Shown here piece by piece: positions 9,250 through 18,173 of a DNA stretch of 64,000 nucleotides (position 1 is its first letter; each line of letters begins with the position of its first letter). Under the pieces are notes generated by a model that was given only the letters and a program-made list of their open reading frames with translations, made no database searches and had not been told where the DNA came from. The stretch is taken from contig JADGDS010000002.1 of the NCBI GenBank assembly GCA_016744775.1, positions 417,988 through 481,987 on the forward strand, read 5' to 3'. This stretch comes from Candidatus Marithrix sp. (lineage in GTDB: Bacteria; Pseudomonadota; Gammaproteobacteria; Beggiatoales; Beggiatoaceae). Both the position numbers and the translations under genes were made by a program.

Positions 9250-10378
9250 CTATTCCATTTTGATAGTCTGGCAGTTGTAGTAGTTGTAGAAATTTGTCCA
9301 AACTTGATGTTGTTTCTATTGGTGAAATGTCATGCACTGGTGTTACTGTTACTTGCCCTCCATTTCTTTTTACTATTTTCCATGTTTTGTCTGGTATGTT
9401 GTTTATTATGTATGGATGGTGGCTTGTTAGTATCACTTGTAAGTGTGATGTTTTGCTAAGTAGGAATTTTGTTAAGCCGGGCATACAGTTGGTTCCTAAG
9501 CCGCTTTCTAGTTCGTCTATTATTATTACGCTGCCTTTAGGTGCTAAGGATATTTCTGTTAGGTGTATTATGGTACGAAACATTCCGGCTGACATTTCCC
9601 ATTGGGCTATCCATTTGGGTGATGTTTTTTCTTTGAGATTAAACACATATTCATAAACTCCCCCATTGTTTTTGCTAATTTCTATTTTTATGTCTTCTAC
9701 TGAACCAAAAATTTTTGTAAATAGATTTTTTATTTTTGTAAATTCTTCTGAATAGCGTTGTTGTAAGCGGTAGGCTTTTACTATTGTTGGTAGTTTAGTG
9801 CTTTGTTCTTTAAATTGCTCTATAGATTCTGATGTTTCAGTTAGATTCGGCTCTTGTGGATTGATACGTGTGCCAAAGTGTTTTTCTTGTAATATATCAC
9901 TGAATATAAACTTTTGAAATATTTGATAAATAGGCTTTATTAATTCAATTTTAGATAATAAATTTATTGCACAATCTTGTTTTTCAAAGATTGGTATGTC
10001 GTTATTGTTTAGTTGAAATTCGGTTGTAGAACGTTTTAAGAGTGTAGTAGTTTTGTCTCCAGATGTTTTAATAATTTGTTCTGAGGCAATAATAGGTATT
10101 TTAGTTCCATAAGTATATGGTATATTAGATTTAATTAACGCGCTTTCAAATTGCCATTCATATAGTTCACCATTGGTGCTAAAACCGATTGTCCAAGTTT
10201 CACCGTTCAGTTTATAATCTCCACCTGTCGCTACACGAGATACGAATTCTAGCGCGTTGAGAATTTTTGTTTTGCCTACACCGGAAATACCTACTAATAG
10301 GTTAAAGTTATCTAAATTAATTTGTTTAAGATGCCAGTTTTCCGAGTGGTTAGAAAAGCTAAAATGAGTTATTGACAT
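9242..10378 (-). CDS. AAA (ABC-like) ATPase, solitary
   Basis: 378 residues. Walker A is GISGVGKT at 30-37, a degenerate ABC-type signature is at WEMSAGM (260-266), and Walker B is IIIDELESG at 284-292, followed by the switch histidine in ILTSHHPY. This is the AAA_21/OLD-like ATPase layout, with a helical insert between the motifs. Such proteins often work with a nuclease or other effector in anti-phage modules, but no partner gene lies beside it: one side is the PIN pair, the other a repeat and ilvD. C-terminus (after 345) is short, with no TOPRIM domain. Confidence 0.75.
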   Translation of the reverse strand: MSITHFSFSNHSENWHLKQINLDNFNLLVGISGVGKTKILNALEFVSRVATGGDYKLNGETWTIGFSTNGELYEWQFESALIKSNIPYTYGTKIPIIASEQIIKTSGDKTTTLLKRSTTEFQLNNNDIPIFEKQDCAINLLSKIELIKPIYQIFQKFIFSDILQEKHFGTRINPQEPNLTETSESIEQFKEQSTKLPTIVKAYRLQQRYSEEFTKIKNLFTKIFGSVEDIKIEISKNNGGVYEYVFNLKEKTSPKWIAQWEMSAGMFRTIIHLTEISLAPKGSVIIIDELESGLGTNCMPGLTKFLLSKTSHLQVILTSHHPYIINNIPDKTWKIVKRNGGQVTVTPVHDISPIETTSSLDKFLQLLQLPDYQNGIAN

Positions 10379-10390
10379 AATATTAATAAT

Positions 10391-10485
10391 ATATGTAGGG
10401 TGGGTAGAGCGACAGCGAAACCCACCGTTGTTATAAATTTCAACGATTTGGTGGGTTTCGCTGTCGCTCTACCCACCCTACATAT
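10391..10485. repeat. REP-like inverted repeat (GTAGGGTGGGTAGAGC family)
   Basis: Two 36-bp arms (10391-10426 and 10450-10485) are perfect inverted copies around a 23-bp spacer, between the ATPase and ilvD starts/ends. The same arm occurs at 45821-45915 but in the opposite order. Could fold into a long hairpin; looks like a REP/BIME-type unit. Confidence 0.85.
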
Positions 10486-10515
10486 CTGACGAAAGAAAGC
10501 CCAACAATTTACAAA

Positions 10516-12198
10516 TTATTCGTCGGTAACGCAACCTTCTGAGGCGTTTTTTACATTTTTTATGTATTTATATAATGTGCCTCGTATGGCTTTGTAAGCT
10601 GGCATTGTCCATTGGGCGCGACGTTCTGCCATTTGTTGTTTATTTATATCGACGCTTAGTTGTTTGCTTTCTGCGTCAATTGTTATTATATCACCATCTT
10701 TTACTAGGGCTATTGGTCCACCTTCTTGCGCTTCTGGTACTATGTGTCCTACAATAAATCCATGTGAGCCGCCTGAGAAGCGTCCGTCTGTAAGTAGGGC
10801 AACGTCGTTGGCTAGTCCAGCTCCTACTATTGCTGAGGTTGGGGTCAACATTTCTGGCATTCCGGGTCCACCTTTTGGCCCTTCGTAACGAATTATTACT
10901 ACGTCACCTTTGACAATTTTTTTGTTTTCTAATGCACTTAGCATATCTTCTTCACAATCATAGACTTTGGCTGGCCCTGTAAAGCTTAAACCTTCTTTGC
11001 CGGTGATTTTTGCTACTGATCCTTCTGGTGCAAGGTTGCCTTTGAGGATTTGAATGTGTCCAGTTGCTTTTATAGGATTTTCTAATGTATGAATAACTTT
11101 TTGTTCTGGGCTTAAGCTGGGTAAATCAGCTAAGTTTTCTGCTATGGTTTTACCTGTAACAGTTAAGCAGTTTCCATTAATTAATCCTTGTTCTAATAGG
11201 TATTTCATTACTGCCGGTGTGCCGCCAATGTTATGGACATCTTCCATAACATATTTTCCACTTGGTTTTAAGTCTGCTAAAAATGGTATGCGATCACTTA
11301 CTTTTTGAAAGTCATCAATTGTTAGTGCAACATTAACCGCTCTTGCCATCGCGATTAGGTGTAATACTGCATTGGTAGAACCGCCTAATGCCATTATTAT
11401 TACTATAGCATTTTCAAATGCAGCGCGAGTCATAATATCACGAGGTTTGATGTCTTGTTCTAATAAGTTACGAATTGCTGCGCCGGCTCTAAAACATTCA
11501 TCTAATTTGCCGGGATCAACGGCTGGTGTTGATGAACTGTAGGGTAAGCTCATGCCTAGTGCTTCAATTGCTGATGCCATTGTGTTGGCGGTGTACATAC
11601 CGCCACAGGCTCCTGCGCCGGGGCATGAGTGTTTTACTATGTCTTGACGTTGTTCTTCGTTTATGTTATCTGTAATATATTGTCCATAGGATTGAAAAGC
11701 TGATACAATATCTAGGGTATTATTGTCTTTGTCATGCCCGGGTTTGATGGTGCCACCATAAATCATTAGAGATGGGCGATTGAGTCTGCCCATTGCAATA
11801 ATACAACCGGGCATATTTTTGTCGCAACCGGGTAGAGATATATTGGCATCATACCATTGGGCACCCATTATGGTTTCGATAGAATCTGCTATTATATCGC
11901 GCGATTGTAAGGAGTAACTCATGCCGCTTGTACCCATTGAAATACCATCACTAACACCAATGGTATTAAATCGCATTCCTACCAAATCAGCGGCAATAAC
12001 GCCTTCTTTAACTTTGGCGGCTAAATCCATGAGGTGCATGTTACATGTATTACCTTCATACCAAACACTGCCAATTCCAATTTGGGCTTTATTCATGTCA
12101 TCTTCGGTTAAGCCAGTGCCGTAGAGCATGGCTTGAGATGCGCCTTGTGATTTAGTTTGAGTGATTTTGGAGCTTATTTTATTTAGTTTTGTTGTCAT
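10516..12198 (-). CDS. ilvD: Dihydroxy-acid dehydratase
   Basis: 560 residues, full family length. It dehydrates 2,3-dihydroxy-3-methylbutanoate and its homologue to the 2-keto acids of valine/isoleucine synthesis. Visible landmarks are [11 protein letters not shown] and [16 protein letters not shown], which hold cluster ligands, the substrate loop [13 protein letters not shown], and [11 protein letters not shown]. Cytoplasmic Fe-S enzyme. It is a single gene here, flanked on both sides by intergenic repeats; the other ilv genes are not in the window. Confidence 0.98.
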   Translation of the reverse strand: MTTKLNKISSKITQTKSQGASQAMLYGTGLTEDDMNKAQIGIGSVWYEGNTCNMHLMDLAAKVKEGVIAADLVGMRFNTIGVSDGISMGTSGMSYSLQSRDIIADSIETIMGAQWYDANISLPGCDKNMPGCIIAMGRLNRPSLMIYGGTIKPGHDKDNNTLDIVSAFQSYGQYITDNINEEQRQDIVKHSCPGAGACGGMYTANTMASAIEALGMSLPYSSSTPAVDPGKLDECFRAGAAIRNLLEQDIKPRDIMTRAAFENAIVIIMALGGSTNAVLHLIAMARAVNVALTIDDFQKVSDRIPFLADLKPSGKYVMEDVHNIGGTPAVMKYLLEQGLINGNCLTVTGKTIAENLADLPSLSPEQKVIHTLENPIKATGHIQILKGNLAPEGSVAKITGKEGLSFTGPAKVYDCEEDMLSALENKKIVKGDVVIIRYEGPKGGPGMPEMLTPTSAIVGAGLANDVALLTDGRFSGGSHGFIVGHIVPEAQEGGPIALVKDGDIITIDAESKQLSVDINKQQMAERRAQWTMPAYKAIRGTLYKYIKNVKNASEGCVTDE

Positions 12199-12210
12199 TT
12201 ATATTTTTTT

Positions 12211-12322
12211 CTCGTTCCCACGCTCCAGCGTGGGAATGCGTGCTTCGGCGCTCTCGCGCCGAGTAAATACTTGACGCTGGAGCGTCTCGACATGCGTTAC
12301 CACGCTGGAGCGTGGGAACGAG
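12211..12322. repeat. Hairpin repeat (CTCGTTCCCACGCTCCAGCG family)
   Basis: A 112-bp imperfect inverted repeat beginning CTCGTTCCCACGCTCCAGCG and ending with its complement, with nested GC-rich hairpins inside. It matches the core of the MITE copies at 23968-24143 and 40622-40784, and another copy starts at 63988. This copy lacks the outer ACTGATGTTACGC ends. Confidence 0.85.
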
Positions 12323-12353
12323 AAATTAGTGATTGATTGATTTATTTTAACAA

Positions 12354-13238
12354 ATGCCTTTAATTAAAGATATAGAGTATTGGTTAGCTTTGGCTCATGT
12401 TCCTTTGTTTCCTATTAATTTTAAACGCTTAATTGATTTTTATGGTCATCCGCGTGCGGTTTTTGAGGCTAAGCAGTGGTTGCCTAATTGGGCGGCTGTG
12501 GAACAGGATTTATTATGGCTAGATCAAAAAAATAATCATATTTTAACTTTGTTTGATGTGGATTATCCATTTATGTTGGCTGAAATTTATGATCCTCCAA
12601 TTTTGTTGTTTGTGAAGGGGGATTGTCAGTTGTTGAATAGTGTTCAGTTGGCTATTGTTGGAACTCGGCGTGCTAGCGGCTTTGCTAGGCAAATTTCTTG
12701 GCAATTTGCTAAGGCTTTATCTGAGTGTGGTTTTACTATTAGTGGTGGTTTGAGTTTGGGTATTGAAATGGCAAGTCATCAAGGGGCATTGGCTGGTTCT
12801 GGTAATACTATTGGGGTGGCTTTTGAGGGTTTAGAGCATGTTAAAGATAGTAGTTTTACTACTTTAGTTTCTGAAATTTCACCTTATAATAATATGCCTA
12901 TTACTGCTGAAACTTTTAAGCGTCGTAGTCGTATTATTAGTGGTTTATGTGTGGGAATTTTAGTTGTAGAGGCTCCTGCAAATAGTCACGCGCTGTATCC
13001 AGTGGATTTTGCGCTGGAGCAAGGGCGTGAGGTATTTGCTATGCCGGGATCAGTGTATAATCCTTTGGTTAAGTCTTGTCATAAGTTAATTCAGGATGGG
13101 GCTAAGTTGGTGGAGACTGTTCAGGATATTTTTGATGAGTTGGAGATTTATGTTACGCGATTAAAGCCCCCCAGCCCCCTAAAGGGGGAGTCGCAAAGTT
13201 TATGTAATGCTCCCCCTTTAGGAGGTTGGGGGGCTTAG
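12354..13238 (+). CDS. Degenerate DprA/Smf paralogue with repeat-derived C-terminus
   Basis: 294 residues, clearly related to the full DprA at 27459-28607: EYWLALAHVP, GHPRAVFEA, the nucleotide-fold IVGTRRASGFA, SGGLSLGIEMASHQGALAGSG, RRSRIISGL, ALEQGREVFAMPGS. Compared with DprA it has a shortened segment after GxTIGVA (GLEHVKDSS replaces the GLDRVYPPQH loop) and no C-terminal winged helix. Its last ~24 residues are translated from an inverted repeat at 13164-13237. DprA loads RecA on incoming ssDNA; this copy may be a diverged Smf used elsewhere, for example in defence, or a decaying duplicate. Frame is intact over 290 codons, which argues for some constraint. Confidence 0.75.
   Translation: MPLIKDIEYWLALAHVPLFPINFKRLIDFYGHPRAVFEAKQWLPNWAAVEQDLLWLDQKNNHILTLFDVDYPFMLAEIYDPPILLFVKGDCQLLNSVQLAIVGTRRASGFARQISWQFAKALSECGFTISGGLSLGIEMASHQGALAGSGNTIGVAFEGLEHVKDSSFTTLVSEISPYNNMPITAETFKRRSRIISGLCVGILVVEAPANSHALYPVDFALEQGREVFAMPGSVYNPLVKSCHKLIQDGAKLVETVQDIFDELEIYVTRLKPPSPLKGESQSLCNAPPLGGWGA
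13164..13237. repeat. C-rich inverted repeat inserted at the end of the Smf gene
   Basis: Arms 13164-13190 and 13210-13236 (AAGCCCCCCAGCCCCCT and complement) around a ~19-bp spacer. Related copies lie at 20712-20783, 48078-48150 and 52897-52930. This copy supplies the last codons and stop of the Smf paralogue and sits against the end of the convergent RyR gene. Confidence 0.9.
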
Positions 13239-15430
13239 GTCTCCATTATTAATTTGTTAGGTATTTCTCTACTCAATGACGCTGGAATTGATGATAGTTC
13301 TGCCGGTATGGTTTCTGTTCCTTGTCGCCATTTTATCCATTGTTGATTTTCTCCAATCATAATCAGTACTTCTGCGCGTTCTAGTTGGTAAATCACGGCG
13401 CGTTGTTGTTGTATTTCTTGTTCTTCTGCTGTTAGTGATATTGGTTGTTTGCCGGCTGGTAGTAAGTCTATTATCCATTCGGCTTTTTCGCTTCGATAGG
13501 AACCAACTATTATTAATTTTGTTCCTTGTTTTAAGCCTATTTCTACGAATTCTCGTTCTTGGGGGCTTTGTAGGCTACTTATTAGTGTAATGTGGTAGTC
13601 TTTATATTGTTTGAGTATTTTTAATATTTCGGTTTTATTTAGGGTTGATTCTCCGCTTGCTAGTAGGGCTATTGTTATGGCTTTACGTACTTTTTCTCCT
13701 GTTTTTTGCGCTTGTGATGAAAATATTTCTTGCAAGTCTGTGATGTTGGTTCTGTCTTTGTCTTTTTCATTTTCTGGTAGTTGTTCGTAGGGTATTAGGC
13801 ATGGGTGGATTTTGCGGTTGTCGTCTCGTGTGGTTCCATATTGCCAGCCATTTAGTCTGCGTTCGGCGTACCAGCGGCGATGTTCTAGTTTTGCTAGTAG
13901 TTCTTGGTTTTCTGTTAAATCTACTTTTTGGCTCCAATTGCTCGGATCTTCTGGTATCCAGTAGGATAGGCTGGCTAGTTTTATGGCTAAATTATCGGCG
14001 GCTCCTCGGTTGGCATCGCGGTAGGTTTCTGTTAATTGTTCCCATTTGGTGTCATTTCCATAGCGGGCGTTGTAGGCTTTATGTAGAAATTTAGCTAGTT
14101 GGTCGCTATTGGCTTCTACTATTTGTTGCCAGTTACAGGTTTGTTCTAGTTGTCCAAAGTGTTGAATTACTTGTTCAAAATTGGGGGTTTTGTCAATGTT
14201 TACTGATAGGGCTGGTGAATCTTTAGTTATTTCTACAAATATCGGGGCTAGGGCTAGGCGTGTTTGTTGGGTTTTTAGGCGTAGTTGTAGTGATGCGGTG
14301 ATGTTTTGAGTGTCTTGTTCAAAGCATAGTAGGATTGCGGTTAAGTTTTGTCCATAGGCACTTTTTCCTTGTTTTTCTAGTGTTTGTAAGAAGGTGGTGT
14401 CTAAAGTTTGTGTGTTTATATCATATTCGATAAAGTCAAGTTGGCAGATTTCTGGATCGTCTATGCCGGGGTAGCGGTTTAGGAATTGTTGTTGTCTTTG
14501 AGTTGCTTGGGGATCAATTATAATTATGTGTGGGGTTTTAAGGTCTCGATAATAGCCATGTTGAACTAGTTGGAGTAGGATTTGTTGTCCTTTGTCAGTA
14601 AAGCCAAAAATGGCTACTTGGATTCGGTCTTGTCCCCGTAAGTCGGCATATTGGTATAGGGGGTAGGTTTGCAGGAAGTGTCGTGCGGCTATTTGGTATC
14701 TGTTGAAGCTAATCACTTTTAAGGTTTTGTCTTCTTTTGGGAAGTGTGGGGTTTCTTTTAGTAATTCGATTAGTTTTGAGTCGTCAATTTGAATGTAGGC
14801 AGTTGTTTGTTTGGAATTTGTTTGTTGTTGTAGGATTTCTCGTAGGCTGTTGGCTGCTTGAATGTTGAGCAGGTTGTCATTGCTGGCAAAAATCACGCGC
14901 TCGGCTTTGTGAACCGCGGCTTGTAATAAGGTGGCTTTGTCAGTTGGATCTGCTAGTAGTAGGCTTAATTTGTGGTTTTGCATAATAAGGTTGTATTGTT
15001 GATCTGATATATTTAGATCAATGGCTATTATTTGTTTGTGTTGGGCTAAGGCGGTTAATGCAAATTGTTGTCCACAGTCTCCAAATCCTAGTATGACTAT
15101 GTGGTTTTGTTGGCGTTGTAATTGCCAAACTTGGTATTGGTTTATAAAAAATTGAAAAATTACTTGGGTGACAATCATAAAGGTAACGATTGTGCCTAGG
15201 AATTTAGTAATTGCTAAATACCATGCTCCTTCTGGAACTTGGAGTAAGTCTTGTTCGGGTATAAATAGTTGTATGGTTCGTGATAGGTTCTCGAAGATTG
15301 TAATGATGTTGTTGGCTGGGTATGCTAGGAAGTTGCTTATTAATCCTAGAATTAATACGGCTATTCCGAAGAATACGATTATTTGCCAGTGTAGTAGGTT
15401 TTGGCCTTTTTTGTAGATACGGTAGTTCAT
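13235..15430 (-). CDS. RCK-like membrane protein with RyR domain and C-terminal Rossmannoid domain
   Basis: 731 residues. Two membrane spans (about 14-36 and 70-95) are joined by a loop that lacks any TVGYG-like potassium filter. Then a TrkA-N/RCK Rossmann domain with GFGDCG (115-120) and a basic-acid pair IIAIDL, a second RCK-like domain starting VAIFGFTDKGQQ (272), and a ryanodine-receptor (RyR) domain at about 510-570: HRRWYAERRLNGWQYG, HPCLIPYEQLPENEK. The end (583-730) is another Rossmann-like fold (AITIALLASGES, LKQGTKLIIVGSY) resembling SLOG/TIR-type nucleotide sensors. RyR and SLOG-like domains are tied in published genome analyses to nucleotide signals in conflict systems. Role here inferred: membrane sensor or effector controlled by a nucleotide ligand. 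GT-rich codon use (many TTG/GTT) differs from its neighbours. Confidence 0.75.
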   Translation of the reverse strand: MNYRIYKKGQNLLHWQIIVFFGIAVLILGLISNFLAYPANNIITIFENLSRTIQLFIPEQDLLQVPEGAWYLAITKFLGTIVTFMIVTQVIFQFFINQYQVWQLQRQQNHIVILGFGDCGQQFALTALAQHKQIIAIDLNISDQQYNLIMQNHKLSLLLADPTDKATLLQAAVHKAERVIFASNDNLLNIQAANSLREILQQQTNSKQTTAYIQIDDSKLIELLKETPHFPKEDKTLKVISFNRYQIAARHFLQTYPLYQYADLRGQDRIQVAIFGFTDKGQQILLQLVQHGYYRDLKTPHIIIIDPQATQRQQQFLNRYPGIDDPEICQLDFIEYDINTQTLDTTFLQTLEKQGKSAYGQNLTAILLCFEQDTQNITASLQLRLKTQQTRLALAPIFVEITKDSPALSVNIDKTPNFEQVIQHFGQLEQTCNWQQIVEANSDQLAKFLHKAYNARYGNDTKWEQLTETYRDANRGAADNLAIKLASLSYWIPEDPSNWSQKVDLTENQELLAKLEHRRWYAERRLNGWQYGTTRDDNRKIHPCLIPYEQLPENEKDKDRTNITDLQEIFSSQAQKTGEKVRKAITIALLASGESTLNKTEILKILKQYKDYHITLISSLQSPQEREFVEIGLKQGTKLIIVGSYRSEKAEWIIDLLPAGKQPISLTAEEQEIQQQRAVIYQLERAEVLIMIGENQQWIKWRQGTETIPAELSSIPASLSREIPNKLIMET

Positions 15431-15484
15431 TTTGTTTTTTTCTTAGTTAATTGTTTGAATCAGAATTTTCAGAATAACATCTAA

Positions 15485-15517
15485 AGACCTGTCAGGTTTT
15501 TAAAACCTGACAGGTCT
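15485..15517. repeat. Palindromic repeat AGACCTGTCAGG family
   Basis: A 33-bp near-perfect palindrome, AGACCTGTCAGG then a T/A core then CCTGACAGGTCT. Four other copies at 26622-26654, 30924-30956, 35488-35520 and 58159-58191, always intergenic. Confidence 0.92.
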
Positions 15518-15645
15518 GATAGATTTGATTTTTCTGAAAGTCTATGGCAATTCTTGCACCAGTTCATCCGAGTCTGGTTTTGCCTTCTTTTCTAGGGCTA
15601 ATAATTGGTTTCTGGATCATGACCAAATTTACCAATTGTTGTCAC

Positions 15646-17197
15646 TTATCCACCCATTTTTGTCCTACAAGTTTCTAAATTATTGCGGCACATTATGGTA
15701 TTGGGATGTTTTGCACCTAATACTTTTTCCAATATTTCTAAGGCGCGTTGGTAAAGCGATTCGGCATGGTAATAGTCTCCTTTCGCTTGATATAATAACG
15801 CCAAATTATTCATACAAGTAGCTGTGTCGGGATGTTCATTGCCTTTGTTATTTTGATTAGTTTTTAAAAACACACGGTTAAGTCTCAAAGTAAAAAAACT
15901 ATAACATCCAGCAGTTAAAAAAATATTATTTATCTCTAACAACACATTTCCAGTAACAACAGGTTCTCGTTTAGAAAGATGTAAAAATCGTGCTATACGA
16001 TAAAATATATCTTTCCAAGTTGCTATAACTAATTTTCTCTACCGCTTGCTTTAAATAATCATGGAAAAAACTCAATAAACCCCCACGACTAACTAAGGCA
16101 TTTTGTAAAGCCAAATATAAAGGCGACCAAACTGCTTGAGGTATATTCAATATTTTTAATAATTCTGCTTCGTTTAAGCCTTGTCGCGCTGCCCATAATA
16201 AACTTAAGGTATCTGCGACTAAATGCGGAAAATCCTTTGATTGATAATTTGCCTCTAAACGCGCCAGCACTTTTTCATATAAAGCTGGAATTGTTTCAGT
16301 TTGCAAATAGCCTTTAAGGTGATCTTCCAATTTATCGAACTCGCCAAAAACTTGTAGTTCCTCTAAAATTTTATCTGCCAAACGTTTGCCATATTGTTGT
16401 AAATATTCAATAATTAATTTTTTACGCGCTGATTCTTCAGTTAATAAAGCTAATTCAAACCTTTGCCACTCAGCCGGCAAAACCTCTGCCGAAATAGTCG
16501 ATACCAATAGACGAGTTTTAGCCGGAATAGAATGCAACCAGCCGCGTGTAATCTCAGTTTCTTCTAATTGATTGAAACCATCAATTATTAAAATTACTGG
16601 CTTAGTAGCTTTGGCTAACCATCCTCCAAATTGATCCTTAATCGCTTCCGGAGTGACTGGCAGATCATCTTCCATTTCAAAAAAGCTTTTTAAATTCAAC
16701 ATAATCCTGCGTAACAGCTCAATTGGATTAGTGCTACTGGCTGAACTGCCGCAAAAATGCCAAATAACCAACTCATCCGGATGACTTTGCTGATATTCAG
16801 CGATTTTAACTCATCAGGTTGATTATATTTATCAATCTGACAACCCTTATCACGCAAACGCTGTTTTAAATTTTCTTGTTTAAGGCGGTTTTCGGCATTA
16901 ATTTCTGGAGCAGTATAATTAGAATCACGAAAATAAAATAAAGCTTCATTTTGTTCCATGTTAAAAGCTGCATAAAAGTATCTCCAACTCAGTAATACTA
17001 CGATCAAGATAACCAGAACCAATCCAAGGATAATCCTTACAAACAATATCACTTTGCTCAGAAGGAATAGTAGAACCATAATACTCACCCAATAAGCCAA
17101 TAAAAAAAGGCTGACAATTATCAATTTCTTGAAAACAAATATCCACAATTGAACCATCTTTGGCTTGTTCCTCGGTAATTCCCCAACGCAAATCAAC
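15646..17197 (-). pseudogene. Broken DUF4062-NACHT-TPR (STAND) protein gene
   Basis: Reading from 17197 down, several frames join into one ancestral STAND protein. First a DUF4062 piece: VDLRWGITEEQ, CQPFFIGLLGEYYG, YPWIGSGYLDRSITELEI, cut short at its 5' end. A frameshift near 16965 leads to EALFYFRD. Next, after a deletion near 16800 that has removed the P-loop, comes the NACHT middle (15971-16771): WHFCGSSASSTNPIELLRR, Walker B-like VILIIDGFNQLEE, RLLVSTI and GLLSFFHDYLKQAVE. A further shift near 15950 leads to TPR units (HPDTATCMNNLALLYQAKGDY, LGAKHPNTIMCRNNLE). STAND proteins are threat-sensing ATPases; this one cannot be functional. Confidence 0.88.
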
Positions 17198-17505
17198 TTA
17201 TTATAGCAATTTATTGTCCAAGTTTTAATTTATTGTTTTTATTGTTATTTATTTTAAGTAAGGCGTATTACATCACAGATTAAACTATTAATAGTGATTT
17301 AATTGGAAGTTAAAAGCATGGTTACTGTTATTGGATTGCAACAAATTGAAAATTGGTGTGATCATGTGTATTATATAGTCTTTCAGAAAAATCAAAGTTA
17401 TCAGATCTGAAAAACTATAAAATCTGTTTTATAAGCATCCACTTTTTAAATCAATGTTATAATAATTTCATTTAGCCACGAAATATTTAAATACTGGATT
17501 ATCTC
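17198..17505. other. Gene-free spacer
   Basis: About 300 AT-rich bases between the broken STAND gene and the small antitoxin gene. I see no convincing ORF, RNA gene or known repeat. The last ~70 bases should hold the promoter of the 17506 gene; no clear boxes stand out. Confidence 0.5.
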
Positions 17506-17811
17506 ATGCCAACCATAGCATTTAGCTCTGAATCATATATCGGCACAGTTAAAACTCAGGAACGTTATAACTTTAAAGCTCATTTTGATGATATACTTGA
17601 ACCAATTGGTTCTGGTGCCGCTGAGTTTTTTCTAGCTGCCAGTCTCTATTATGCACACAAAGTCAGTTTTGAAGCCGCTGCGGCTTTGGCAGAACTGTCT
17701 TTTGATGAATTTCATTACCGCCTCAAAGAGCATTTCAAAATTGGTTATATCTTTGATGATGAAAGCATACTGGAAGATATTGAAACCATAAAAAAACTGG
17801 TTAGTAAATAA
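17506..17811 (+). CDS. UPF0175-like antitoxin
   Basis: 101 residues. The second half (AAEFFLAASLYYAHKVSFEAAAALAELSFDEFHYRLKEH) matches the UPF0175 pattern of a ribbon-like start, an A-rich helix and a short helix-turn-helix that normally precede DUF3368 PIN toxins. Its stop and the PIN start share one base (TAATG at 17809-17813). The first ~35 residues are an unusual extension. Probably autoregulates the pair; with the toxin truncated it may be an orphan. Confidence 0.6.
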   Translation: MPTIAFSSESYIGTVKTQERYNFKAHFDDILEPIGSGAAEFFLAASLYYAHKVSFEAAAALAELSFDEFHYRLKEHFKIGYIFDDESILEDIETIKKLVSK

Positions 17812-18173
17812 TGATAAAAGTTGTTTCCAATACTAGTCCCATTATTTTTTTATCCAAAATTGAGGCACTTGATTTGTTGCCTCAATGCTTTGATCAAGTT
17901 ATGATTCCCCCATCAGTGAGCAATGAATTAGGTGATTTGTTACCACCTAACTATATTAAACATATTCCAATATCCACTGCTGGTCAATATTTTGTTCGGG
18001 GTGCATTAGATATGAGACGCAGTTTACATGTTGGTGAACTTGAAGCGATGACCAATGGCGTTGGCTTGAAATGGTCGGTTATCACCAACCCTACAAGGCT
18101 TCAAGATGTCGTTCCAATATTTCGGTCACACCTTTTAAAATCCTTTCCTAATCTTCTCCAAAAGTTGTTTTAA
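17811..18173 (+). pseudogene. Truncated DUF3368-type PIN toxin
   Basis: 120 residues begin as a DUF3368 PIN protein: KVVSNTSPIIFLSKIEALDLL, FDQVMIPPSVSNEL, and the LHVGELEAM motif. After that motif (about residue 82) the expected second half with the remaining acidic residues is gone, and the frame runs through unrelated sequence (GLKWSVITNPTRLQ) into the end of the convergent regulator gene, overlapping it by 39 bp. Likely inactive as a nuclease. The unrelated tail suggests a rearrangement point near 18055. Confidence 0.7.

Noticed and set aside
13235..15430. Annotation as a potassium channel or TrkA
   Set aside because: RCK domains are present but the pore filter is absent and extra RyR and Rossmann-like domains are fused.
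17811..18173. Functional PIN toxin at 17811
   Set aside because: The second half of the DUF3368 domain is replaced by unrelated sequence running into the opposite gene.
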